A program made the position numbers and the translations under genes. From a virus, in IMG/VR virus record IMGVR_UViG_3300031675_000015, positions 1-27,603 of that record: a stretch of 27,603 bases of DNA; one strand, 5' to 3'. This document shows positions 13,459 to 20,770 of the stretch, piece by piece. How positions within the stretch are numbered: position 1 is the stretch's first letter; every line of letters starts with the position of its first letter. Under the pieces are notes generated by a model. The model worked only from the letters and a program-made list of their open reading frames with translations. It did no database searches and was not told where the DNA came from.

Positions 13459-14157
13459 ATGACGCTTTTAACGATAATCCAGAATTCTTGCGATACAATT
13501 GGCCTGACCCGCCCGTCTGTTGTTGTCGCCTCATCTGACCAGAATGTCAGAACTCTTTTGTCGTTAGCGCAGACTGAGGGAAAGCAGTTGCTTGACCGTT
13601 TTTCCTGGCCTGCGACCCAGATAGAAAAGACCCACACAAGTCTGGCTGCGGAACTCCAGGGCGTTATGACGGCGCTTGCGCCGGGATTTTCCTACATTAC
13701 CAGTTCGACGTTCTGGGACAGGACTTTGACGCAGCCGGTGACTGGACCTTTGACGCCTATCGAGTGGCAGGCTTTAAAGGCCCGCACAGCGACCGGGCCT
13801 TACCCCAGCTACAGGATATTTGGCGGGAAGCTCTACGCCTACCCAGCGCCCTCTGCGGGCAACACATGGGTGTTTGAATATCAGTCCACCTATTTCTGCC
13901 AATCCAGTGGCGGGACCAATCAATCTGCTTGGGCGGCTGATGCGGATGTCGGCGTTTTGGACGAGAACCTGATGGAATTGGGTATCGTCTGGAGATTCAA
14001 GAAAAAGAACGGATTGGATTATTCCGAGGATTTCCGATCTTACGAACAGAAATTAGCAAACGAGACGTCTCGCGCCGGTGGCAGGAGAACCCTCGATATG
14101 GTATCGGGCAGCAGTGCTGTCCGGGGTATTTATGTTCCCGAAGGCAGTTGGGCGTAA
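13459..14157 (+). CDS. Head-tail adaptor (P22 gp4 / tail tubular A-like)
   Basis: A 232-residue protein starting MTLLTIIQNSCDTIGLTRPS. The N-terminal helical part (RTLLSLAQTEGKQLLDRFSW), a middle FWDRTLTQPVTGPLTPIEWQ and a C-terminal segment ENLMELGIVWRFKKKNGLDY match podovirus adaptor proteins that dock under the portal and connect the tail. In particular WPxxQ, the YRIFGGKLYAYPAP strand and W(R/K)FKKKxGLDY are recurring features. Length is usual for the family. Its stop overlaps the next ATG by one base as TAATG, so the speD homologue is coupled to a structural gene. Confidence 0.82.
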   Translation: MTLLTIIQNSCDTIGLTRPSVVVASSDQNVRTLLSLAQTEGKQLLDRFSWPATQIEKTHTSLAAELQGVMTALAPGFSYITSSTFWDRTLTQPVTGPLTPIEWQALKARTATGPYPSYRIFGGKLYAYPAPSAGNTWVFEYQSTYFCQSSGGTNQSAWAADADVGVLDENLMELGIVWRFKKKNGLDYSEDFRSYEQKLANETSRAGGRRTLDMVSGSSAVRGIYVPEGSWA

Positions 14158-14513
14158 TGCCGTGGGGCTATCATGCATCATTCGATTGCGTGTCTTGCCC
14201 AATAGAGAGGGTGACAAGTGAGGAAAATATCCGGTTATTTATCGATAATATCGTCTCCGCTATCGATATGAAATCGTATGGTGAGCCGATGATCGCCCAT
14301 TTTGCGACACATAACGCGGACGCGTCTGGCTACAGTTTTTGCCAGATGATCGAAACCAGCAATATCTCTGGGCATTTTTCAGACAAAACCGGTGATTGCT
14401 ATATCGATATCTTCAGTTGCAAGGAATACGATACCGATCTGGCAATCGGTGCTATAGAGGATTTTTTTAGACCTGAAGAAGTGAAAATGAGATACTTCGA
14501 GAGGGGTCATTGA
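14157..14513 (+). CDS. speD: S-adenosylmethionine decarboxylase homologue (SpeD family)
   Basis: A 118-residue protein starting MPWGYHASFDCVSCPIERVT. The segment GYSFCQMIETSNISGHF, then CYIDIFSCK, carries the SpeD catalytic set Ser68, His73 and Cys88. The spacings 5 and 15 equal those of the characterised bacterial enzyme (Ser63, His68, Cys83 in Thermotoga). In that family the proenzyme cleaves itself before the serine, forming a pyruvoyl group, and decarboxylates AdoMet for spermidine synthesis; some homologues instead act on ornithine or arginine. Here the residue before the serine is Thr (E-T-S) rather than Glu, so cleavage and substrate are uncertain. Length fits the short bacterial class. 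The ATG at 14157 overlaps the adaptor stop (TAATG) and its own stop overlaps the methyltransferase start (TGATG). Probably an auxiliary metabolic gene expressed late. Confidence 0.8.
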   Translation: MPWGYHASFDCVSCPIERVTSEENIRLFIDNIVSAIDMKSYGEPMIAHFATHNADASGYSFCQMIETSNISGHFSDKTGDCYIDIFSCKEYDTDLAIGAIEDFFRPEEVKMRYFERGH

Positions 14514-15154
14514 TGATAAATTTAGACCATCTTGCCGTTATCACTGATGATTTCGTAAGAAGAAATATCAAAGTTTTACAGATACATCGTTTTGCTGACG
14601 GTGAGTTCGATCATCTTAAACGATTGGAAAGATGGGCTGAGTTACCTTTTGGTGCGAGGGTGGCGGATTTAGGATGTGGGGTTGGTGAGGTAGCGCGGAT
14701 TTTCAAGCAGTTACGTCCTGACCTTTCTTTTTGTTTGGTGAATATAAGCGAGGCGCAGCTTCTGTACGCCGATCCAACGATGCGTCAGCACGCGTGCAGC
14801 TTTCTCAGCGTACCAGAGCCTGATGAATCATTCGACGCCGTTTTGTTCTGTTTTGCTATCGGACACGAAGATCATGCTGTAGCAATAGCGGAGGCTCGTA
14901 GGCTTTTAAAGCCGGGGGGCGTTCTGTTCATCTACGACATGGTTAGAAATTCCGGCAATAACGAAATTATGGCTGCTGTGGATTATACAGTGTTCCCGCG
15001 AAAATATATGGAATCTGTTTCTGCCGGTTTTTGTTTGGACTATTATATGGAGCCGTTCGATAATGGTTCTTATGGAAAACAAATCTTAGGCGACGACTAC
15101 AACAAGTTTTTTAATGGCACGTCGCCTGCTATTTGGCGTTTTTTAAAGGAATAA
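14513..15154 (+). CDS. Class I SAM-dependent methyltransferase
   Basis: A 213-residue Rossmann-type methyltransferase. Motif I VADLGCGVGEVA spans residues about 50-61, a post-I acidic/Asn region FCLVNIS follows, motif II-III is DAVLFCFAIGHE, and LLKPGGVLFIYDM is the typical post-motif strand (Methyltransf_11 style). The N-terminal 45 residues are helical and may form a substrate cap. The ATG at 14513 shares a base with the speD stop (TGATG), with GAGGGG upstream; a TTG three bases earlier is less likely. The substrate is not readable. Coupling to an AdoMet decarboxylase homologue is notable, since aminopropyltransferases share this fold, but motif I here looks like a methyltransferase rather than spermidine synthase. 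The local sequence looks more AT-rich than the head genes. Confidence 0.82.
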   Translation: MINLDHLAVITDDFVRRNIKVLQIHRFADGEFDHLKRLERWAELPFGARVADLGCGVGEVARIFKQLRPDLSFCLVNISEAQLLYADPTMRQHACSFLSVPEPDESFDAVLFCFAIGHEDHAVAIAEARRLLKPGGVLFIYDMVRNSGNNEIMAAVDYTVFPRKYMESVSAGFCLDYYMEPFDNGSYGKQILGDDYNKFFNGTSPAIWRFLKE

Positions 15155-15158
15155 TGTT

Positions 15159-15590
15159 ATGGTCACAGAAAAAGAAATTGCGGAACTAATGAAAACACCA
15201 GAGGGTCGCAAAATCCTCGACGACATGCTCAACGAGTTTTCGTCTCCGGCTGAATCAGCCCTAGTAGTTCCTCCTGAGCCAGCCCCCATAGGTGAAGTGC
15301 CTACCCTACCTCAAGGGTCCATAGGTGCCTCACCTTACGGGAACACGGGTGGGGTAAACCCAGCGGACCTGCCTCCAGAGTCCATAGGCGCTTCGCCTTA
15401 TGGGAATACGGGCGGGGTAGACCCGAATAGTCCTCTTGGGGTAGACCCGAGTCTACCTCCCCCGACTTTGCCTCAAGAGGTGGACCCGAATATGTCTCAG
15501 ATGCAAGGCGCTACGACAACTCAAGATGAACGACTACGGATGATAAATCAGTTAACGAGACGCCCCATCTATAAGGGTTATGGGGGTTAA
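15159..15590 (+). CDS. Proline/glycine-rich hypothetical protein with internal duplication (143 aa)
   Basis: The product begins MVTEKEIAELMKTPEGRKIL, a short helical head, followed by an extended Pro/Gly/Ser region and ending TTQDERLRMINQLTRRPIYK. The 13-residue unit SIGASPYGNTGGV occurs at residues 54-66 and 75-87, with VDPN/VDPS echoes after it, so the middle is a repetitive, probably unstructured linker between two helices. AAAGGA precedes the ATG. The place between the adaptor-speD-methyltransferase group and the tail gene suggests a minor virion or tail-linker protein. No family recognised. Confidence 0.6.
   Translation: MVTEKEIAELMKTPEGRKILDDMLNEFSSPAESALVVPPEPAPIGEVPTLPQGSIGASPYGNTGGVNPADLPPESIGASPYGNTGGVDPNSPLGVDPSLPPPTLPQEVDPNMSQMQGATTTQDERLRMINQLTRRPIYKGYGG
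15318..15419 (+). repeat. In-frame 63-bp duplication (SIGASPYGNTGGV unit)
   Basis: Two copies of a 39-bp coding unit start at 15318 and 15381, a 63-bp period. The copies give identical 13-residue peptides but differ at several synonymous positions, so selection appears to have kept the peptide rather than the DNA. Confidence 0.75.
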
Positions 15591-15595
15591 GCAAT

Positions 15596-17137
15596 ATGCT
15601 CCAACCGATTACAGACAATTCCCGCAGAGTAAAGACCTCTCAAAGCGGGAGCATCCCTGCACCTGTGCGGGGTTGGAACGCCCGTGATTCTCTTGCAAAC
15701 ATGCCGGAGGACTTCGCGGTTGAGTTGGAGAATATATTCCCAAACCTGACAAGCTGCGATCTAAGGTCCGGCTTTGCGTCTCACTCGACCGGGAACGGTT
15801 CGGGCGCTGTTGAGACACTGGTCGAATATGCTGGGCCAGTTACTCGGAAGCTGATATCTGCGGCTGGGTCGGTAATCTATGATTCTTCTGCCGAAGGCGG
15901 CTCTACGTCTATCGCGACGGGCAAAACAAACGCCAGATGGCAGACTGTCATGTTCGGGACATCTGGCGGGAATTTCCTGTTTATGGTGAACGGCGCGGAT
16001 GCCCCGATCTATTACAACGGCAGCGCCTTCGTAACCCCCACGCTGAGCGGCGTGACGGCAACGGGCATCGTAAACGTAGCAGCGCACCAGAGGCGGCTGT
16101 TCTTCGTTTTCAATAGCAGTCTGATATTCGGTTATCTGCCCGTTGTATCTGTCGCTGGGACTGTTGCTACATTTGACATCGGCGGTTTATGCAAAAAAGG
16201 CGGCTACATCCAGGCGATAGGATCGTGGACGCGAGACGGCGGTGCCGGGCCGGACGATCTATTCGTCGCGATTACCAGCGAAGGCGAGTGCATCATATAT
16301 TCCGGGAATGATCCGGGCGTTGCGGCGTCCTGGAACCTTGTCGGTGTTTTCACTATCGGGAAGCCGATAGGCCGAAGGTGTCTTGAGAAGTCAGGTTCCG
16401 ATCTGACCGTTATCACTCAAGATGGCGCGATTTCCTTGTCCACTTTCCTGCCGATCGATCAGGTTGCCGGGTCCGCTCAAGCCATCTCGACCAACATCCA
16501 GAATGAGTTTCTTGCGTCTACAAGGGCTTATTCTACTGTATTCGGGTGGCAGTCCATTCTCTACCCACAGGGATCATACTCACTCTTCAACATTCCGAGA
16601 ACAAGTCTGTTGGCGGATCAATACGTTATTAACAGCCAGACCGGCGCATGGTGCAAATTTACGGGGCAAAATGCCGCTTGCTGGTCGCTGTTCAACGGTG
16701 ATCTGTATTTTGGCGCTCAAGACGGTGGGGTGATCTACAAGGCAGATACCGGCACCAGCGACAATTCTGCTGATATAGATTGGAAGATAAGACCGGCCTT
16801 TTCGTATTTCGGATCGAGGGGGAATCAAAAGATTTTCTCGCTGTGCAGACCGCACTTCACGACAAATGGAGCGCCAGCGTTTGCTATTGATCTGAACCTG
16901 AATTTCTCGAATATAAATCCGACGAATGTCCCGACGACACCGACATTAAGTGCTGCGATCTGGGACACCTCAAAATGGGATGAATCCAATTGGGCTGACG
17001 AGGTTACAAGCCAGGCATGGACGACGGTATTTGGCATAGGAGAGTGCGCGTCTCCGACAATTCGCGGGAATACGAACTCCATCACATTGTCATTCACTGC
17101 TTATGACATGATCTGGCAGACGGGGAGTTCGATTTGA
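15596..17137 (+). CDS. Podovirus tail/stabilisation-type structural protein (513 aa)
   Basis: A 513-residue beta-rich protein. After a short leader the conserved opening IPAPVRGWNARDSLANMPED precedes AVELENIFPN and LRSGFASH, a signature of large podovirus tail proteins in the position of P22 gp10/T7 gp12-like nozzle components. Repeated strand-turn units (FLFMVNGADAPIYYNGSAF, RRLFFVFNSSLIFG, GDLYFGAQDGGVIYKADTG) suggest a beta-propeller or similar fold. It lies between the adaptor and the ejection genes, as expected for a tail nozzle protein. The stop overlaps the next gene's TTG start. The exact P22 or T7 counterpart is uncertain. Confidence 0.75.
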   Translation: MLQPITDNSRRVKTSQSGSIPAPVRGWNARDSLANMPEDFAVELENIFPNLTSCDLRSGFASHSTGNGSGAVETLVEYAGPVTRKLISAAGSVIYDSSAEGGSTSIATGKTNARWQTVMFGTSGGNFLFMVNGADAPIYYNGSAFVTPTLSGVTATGIVNVAAHQRRLFFVFNSSLIFGYLPVVSVAGTVATFDIGGLCKKGGYIQAIGSWTRDGGAGPDDLFVAITSEGECIIYSGNDPGVAASWNLVGVFTIGKPIGRRCLEKSGSDLTVITQDGAISLSTFLPIDQVAGSAQAISTNIQNEFLASTRAYSTVFGWQSILYPQGSYSLFNIPRTSLLADQYVINSQTGAWCKFTGQNAACWSLFNGDLYFGAQDGGVIYKADTGTSDNSADIDWKIRPAFSYFGSRGNQKIFSLCRPHFTTNGAPAFAIDLNLNFSNINPTNVPTTPTLSAAIWDTSKWDESNWADEVTSQAWTTVFGIGECASPTIRGNTNSITLSFTAYDMIWQTGSSI

Positions 17138-17559
17138 CCGAATTGGTCTGTGGGCGCGACGATGAATTAGCGGCGTGGGCCGAGGAGCATTTCCCTGATT
17201 GTGCCCCGCTTTCGCGACCACTGACGGCAATCGGAGTGTCCTCAAATGACGGTGATATAATGGGGGTTGCCATTTTCCACAATTATCGTCAAACTGATAT
17301 TGAAATCACTTTCATAACCGCGACCCCAAGATGGGCCACGCCGGGAAATATACGGGGAATATTGAATTACCCGTTTGTTCAACTGGGCGTTAAGCGGATG
17401 ACAGCCATCACCACGAAATCGAATAAAAAGGCCCGAAAGTTTATGACGGGCCTGGGCTTCAGACTTGAGGGAGTCCATCCATACGCGGCCAAAGACGGCA
17501 CATCAGCGTGTACATATGGCCTGTATCCTGAGAACGCGGAGAAATGGTTAAATGGGTAA
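17134..17559 (+). CDS. GNAT-family N-acetyltransferase
   Basis: A 141-residue protein with a TTG start at 17134 supported by GGGGAG 6 bases upstream. It overlaps the tail-gene stop by four bases. The strand MGVAIFHNYRQTDIEITFIT, the helix after WATPGNIRGILNYPFVQLGV and the C-terminal KKARKFMTGLGFRLEGVHPY are the core GNAT layout (beta4, the acetyl-CoA-binding turn region and the KFxxxLGFxxEG motif). GNAT enzymes of this size often acetylate proteins, and in phages they occur among tail genes with unknown targets. Its location suggests modification of a virion or host surface protein, or a host metabolic effect; this is inference. Confidence 0.78.
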   Translation: MTELVCGRDDELAAWAEEHFPDCAPLSRPLTAIGVSSNDGDIMGVAIFHNYRQTDIEITFITATPRWATPGNIRGILNYPFVQLGVKRMTAITTKSNKKARKFMTGLGFRLEGVHPYAAKDGTSACTYGLYPENAEKWLNG

Positions 17560-19786
17560 ATCATCACCAAGCGCCCCAGCCCCCCCTGATCCAGCTAGGA
17601 CCGCCGCCGCGCAGGGAGCTGTTAACAAAGAAACAGCTATCGCGCAATCGCGACTGAATCAGATCAATGAATTTACGCCATACGGTTCTTCTGTTTATAC
17701 GCCGCGCGGGGGGAAAGTAGACGGAATACAGCAATATTCCAGAACAACAACGCTTGATCCCGCCCAACAGAAGATTCTCAACCGGACAAATGAGGCTTCA
17801 TTCAATTTGGCTGATATCGCCCATCGCCAAACTGGTACGGTGAGAGACACGCTTTCTCGGGGTGTCGAAGCCACCGATGACGATATCTCCAGGGAAGCCT
17901 TACGCGGTATGCGAGGCGATATCCGCGATACGGAGCGTCAGATTGGTCGTCGCGATATAGTGGATGAATTTGCAAACGTGGCCCGCGCGCCCAACGCGGG
18001 GGGGGTGTACAACGCAGCGGAGAACGCTCGGGCATCTGTCGCGCTCCCATTCAATTTAGGCGGTTCGGCTCCGACAGGCCAAGGCGTCGGAGATGCCGCC
18101 AACCGCGCGGCGGGGTCTGTCTCTGATCCGTTTAATTTAGGCGGTTCAGCCCCCAGCACGGCTGGCGTGTCAGAAGCGGCAAATCGGGCGCAAGCTGGCA
18201 TGATCCAACCCTTCAACTATAGCGGTCTTTCGGGTGCTGCTGACGCGGGTGGCATTGCCAACGCTGCCGGGAGAATTGGCTCCGCTGCGGGAGAGCAGTT
18301 CGATTATAGCGGTCTCCCTGGCGCTGCCGACGCGGGTGGTATTACCAACGCTGCAAATCGGGCGCAATCTTCTATTGACCAGCCGTTTAATTATGGCGGC
18401 CTGCCGGGCGCGTTTGACACACAAGGTGCCCAAAACGCGGTTCAGTCGGCCACTGACGCCTATGGCACTCCGTTTGATTACTCCGGTGCCCCGGCGGCTC
18501 CGGGTGCCGACGCAGCGGCGCGTCAGCAAGTTATTGATTCGGTATACCAGCAGCAGACGTCTCGCCTTGACCCACGTTTTTCTGGCGAGCAGCAAGCAAT
18601 GGAGACCAAACTTGCCAACTCTGGTATCGCTCGCGGTACGCAGGCGTATTCGGGGGCAATGGACGATTTTTACAGGGGCAAGAATGACGCCTATCAGAGC
18701 GCGCAAAATGCGGCAATTCAGGCAGGCGGCGCAGAGCAGTCGCGTCTTTTCGGCTTGGGGACGTCTGCGCGGCAGAACGCGATTGCGGAACAGAACTATT
18801 TGCGGGGTCTTCCGGCTTCCGAGCAAGGCCAGCTTTTAGGTTATCAAGGCCAGCTTTCCGGTCTTCAGGGGCGCGCAAGAGCCGACGCGGCTGGGGAGCG
18901 TCTCACCCAGAGAGACGTCGGCCTTTCCGAGCAGGAAAGGCTGCAAGGGATGAACCAGGCTAGTTTTGCAGCGCAGGAGGCCCAGCGAGCTACTGGCGCG
19001 CAAGAGCGCCTGACACAGAGGGATGTCGGGATTTCCGGGCAGGAAAGAGCCTTGGAGGCAAACCAAGCCGCTTTCGCGGCGCAACAGGCCCAACGGGCTA
19101 CAGGCGCTCAAGAACGCATGGCTGAAAGAGATACTCCTATTGCTGACGCTGAAAGATTGCAGGCGCTTAGAGGCGCTGAATTCGACGCATCTTCGGCGGC
19201 TAGGGGCAGGTCTGTTCAAGAGCAGCTTTTGCAACGGGACAGGCCGCTTCAAGAGCAGCAGCAGATACAGGCTATGCGCGGCGCGGAGTTCGACACGGCA
19301 GCAGCGGCTAGAGACAGGTCTGTCCAAGAGCAGCTTTTGCAGCGGGGGCTACCGGCTCAAGAGCAGGCCCAAATTCAGCAGATGCAAAGATCGGCGTTCG
19401 ATGCTCAAGGTGCCCAAAGAGATAGGGGCATCAAGGAAGCTCTCACGCAGCGGGCAACGCCGCTTATGGAGCAACAGCAGTTATTCAATATGCAGCAAGG
19501 GCTGTTTGGCCTTGACCAAGCGGGAAGAAAGCGCGCCCTTGAGGAATCTTCATATCTGAGGAACCTGCCGCTGAATGAGACGATTGCCTTGATGTCCGGC
19601 ACCCAGATTAACAACCCGCAGTTTGCGGCAGCGCCTCAAACTGGGATAGCCAACACTGATTATTCCGGGCTGGTATCGAATAACTACGCGGCTCAGGTCA
19701 GCGCAGCTAACGCACGGGGCGCAGCGCAAAGCGCCAACACCGGGGCTATAATCGGCGGCATTGCCACTGTAGCGGCAGCGTTCTGA
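17552..19786 (+). CDS. Large repeat-rich virion protein, putative DNA ejection/internal protein (744 aa)
   Basis: Starts MGKSSPSAPAPPDPARTAAA, an opening common in podovirus internal or tail-assembly proteins (KSSPSAPxxPDP..TAAAQ). Residues about 30-160 include INEFTPYGSSVYTPRGG and a charged helical part. Residues about 166-310 hold six PF(N/D)-type repeats of 27-29 residues. Then comes DPRFSGEQQAMETKLANSGI, a motif seen in ejection-type proteins. From about 415 to 666 there are seven exact-length 36-residue helical repeats rich in Gln, Arg and Ala. The C-terminus ends with Gly/Ala-rich GAIIGGIATVAAAF, possibly membrane-inserting. The rod-like helical array suits a virion core or trans-envelope tube. 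Its stop overlaps the next ATG by one base (TGATG). Confidence 0.7.
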   Translation: MGKSSPSAPAPPDPARTAAAQGAVNKETAIAQSRLNQINEFTPYGSSVYTPRGGKVDGIQQYSRTTTLDPAQQKILNRTNEASFNLADIAHRQTGTVRDTLSRGVEATDDDISREALRGMRGDIRDTERQIGRRDIVDEFANVARAPNAGGVYNAAENARASVALPFNLGGSAPTGQGVGDAANRAAGSVSDPFNLGGSAPSTAGVSEAANRAQAGMIQPFNYSGLSGAADAGGIANAAGRIGSAAGEQFDYSGLPGAADAGGITNAANRAQSSIDQPFNYGGLPGAFDTQGAQNAVQSATDAYGTPFDYSGAPAAPGADAAARQQVIDSVYQQQTSRLDPRFSGEQQAMETKLANSGIARGTQAYSGAMDDFYRGKNDAYQSAQNAAIQAGGAEQSRLFGLGTSARQNAIAEQNYLRGLPASEQGQLLGYQGQLSGLQGRARADAAGERLTQRDVGLSEQERLQGMNQASFAAQEAQRATGAQERLTQRDVGISGQERALEANQAAFAAQQAQRATGAQERMAERDTPIADAERLQALRGAEFDASSAARGRSVQEQLLQRDRPLQEQQQIQAMRGAEFDTAAAARDRSVQEQLLQRGLPAQEQAQIQQMQRSAFDAQGAQRDRGIKEALTQRATPLMEQQQLFNMQQGLFGLDQAGRKRALEESSYLRNLPLNETIALMSGTQINNPQFAAAPQTGIANTDYSGLVSNNYAAQVSAANARGAAQSANTGAIIGGIATVAAAF
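18047..18511 (+). repeat. Six 27-29 residue PF(N/D)-type repeats
   Basis: Units begin PFNLGG, PFNLGG, PFNYSG, QFDYSG, PFNYGG and PFDYSG, with spacings of 27, 27, 29, 29 and 29 codons. Each goes on with a Gly/Ala segment and a short helix ANRAxxxxx. The repeats lie in the N-terminal half of the 744-residue virion protein. The two length classes suggest that a 27-codon unit and a 29-codon unit expanded separately. Confidence 0.8.
18794..19549 (+). repeat. Seven tandem 36-residue (108-bp) helical repeats
   Basis: Seven full units and a partial eighth follow the pattern (L/M)xxRxxPxxExxxQxxx..F..Q.A.R...QER. Unit starts at residues 415, 451, 487, 523, 559, 595 and 631, with no length variation. 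Units 2-3 and 4-5 are the most alike. The period of exactly 36 residues suggests a repeating helical hairpin or a long right-handed coil rather than a heptad coiled coil. Confidence 0.85.
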
Positions 19787-20505
19787 TGAAAAAGGTCGTT
19801 CAATTCTCTGGCGGAAAAGACAGCATAGTCTGCCTTCATCTCTTCAAGGATGTTGAAGATATGCAGGCTTTGTATACGAATACGGGAGGTGCATTCCCCC
19901 ACGTCGAGGATTTCGTATCGGAAACCTGTGAAGAATTCGGCGTCCCTTTGATTATAGCGCGGCCCGAAAAAAGCGTTATGGATTGGCAGGAAACTAATGG
20001 ATTGGCGGCGGATATTGTACCGTGGGACTCGACGCCATTCATGCAAACGATGTCCAAGGCCGATTTCGGTGCCACGCTTATCCCATACGCCACCTGCTGC
20101 GCGGAGAATATCTGGAACCCGATGAATCAGGCGTTGCTTGATAATGACATAAAATACGTCATTCGGGGGTCGAAGGAGTGCGACTCAAAGGTCGGCGTGC
20201 CTGATGGATATGTTGACGGTAACGGCATTTATTACCATTCGCCGCTTTGGGACTGGACGGATCGGGATGTCTTTGAATACATCTCGGACCACCAGATAAG
20301 TCTCCCCGACCATTATTCCACCAGCGGCGACAGCGACAGTCTGGATTGCTGGTGTTGCACTGCGTATATGGGCAAGACCGGAGCGGCGCGGGTGTCGTAC
20401 ACAAAAGACCAATACCCGGAATTATACGACTCTCTGGCTCCCAACCTCGCGCTTGTTAATGCCGCCGTCTCCAATGCCGTGAAATATTATGCGGAGGGGT
20501 TCTGA
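19786..20505 (+). CDS. PAPS-reductase-like PP-loop ATPase family protein
   Basis: A 239-residue protein starting MKKVVQFSGGKDSIVCLHLF. The SGGKDS PP-loop (residues 8-13) is the adenylation/ATP-binding signature. YTNTGGAFPHVEDFV, the CC pair at 104-105, ECDSK (Cys132), a SPLWDWTDRDVFEYI segment and LDCWCC (Cys188, 190, 191) follow. This is the PAPS-reductase/CysH-like superfamily, which includes sulfate reduction, tRNA thiolation and phosphorothioation (DndC) enzymes. The classical C-terminal ECGLH redox motif is not present, and the Cys pattern could ligate an Fe-S cluster. It lies between two ejection-gene groups, with coupled start (TGATG). The substrate is unknown. Confidence 0.8.
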   Translation: MKKVVQFSGGKDSIVCLHLFKDVEDMQALYTNTGGAFPHVEDFVSETCEEFGVPLIIARPEKSVMDWQETNGLAADIVPWDSTPFMQTMSKADFGATLIPYATCCAENIWNPMNQALLDNDIKYVIRGSKECDSKVGVPDGYVDGNGIYYHSPLWDWTDRDVFEYISDHQISLPDHYSTSGDSDSLDCWCCTAYMGKTGAARVSYTKDQYPELYDSLAPNLALVNAAVSNAVKYYAEGF

Positions 20506-20506
20506 G

Positions 20507-20770
20507 ATGTCTGAACGCTATGATTTTGTCGAATATTACAAAAACGCTACCCGCGATAAGATGGCCGCTGCACTGACAGGGGAAAAGCGAAAGATAAAGC
20601 AGCAGACTCCAGGCTCCCCAGAAATCTCCGGTCATGGAGACGTCTTTGCTCCGATCAATAAGGTTTTCAGGGAAAAAGCAGCGAAAGAGAGAGCAATGGA
20701 AGAACGCAAACAAAAGTTGGGTCAAAAGTGGCGTGACGAGCAGTTTGAAGCTGCCGACTGGAGGATGTGA
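20507..20770 (+). CDS. Small hypothetical protein in the ejection cluster (87 aa)
   Basis: Starts MSERYDFVEYYKNATRDKMA. GGAGG lies 9 bases before the ATG at 20507, better supported than the upstream alternative at 20489. It is rich in Lys, Glu and Arg, with a C-terminal helix KAAKERAMEERKQKLGQKWR, and ends ADWRM. Its stop overlaps the next ATG by one base (TGATG). It stands among ejection proteins, so it may be a minor virion component. No family recognised. Confidence 0.6.
   Translation: MSERYDFVEYYKNATRDKMAAALTGEKRKIKQQTPGSPEISGHGDVFAPINKVFREKAAKERAMEERKQKLGQKWRDEQFEAADWRM

Noticed and set aside
18170-18826. Minus-strand 218-codon frame inside the repeat-rich virion gene
   Set aside because: Its peptide repeats only mirror the sense-strand repeats, and it has no promoter or start context.
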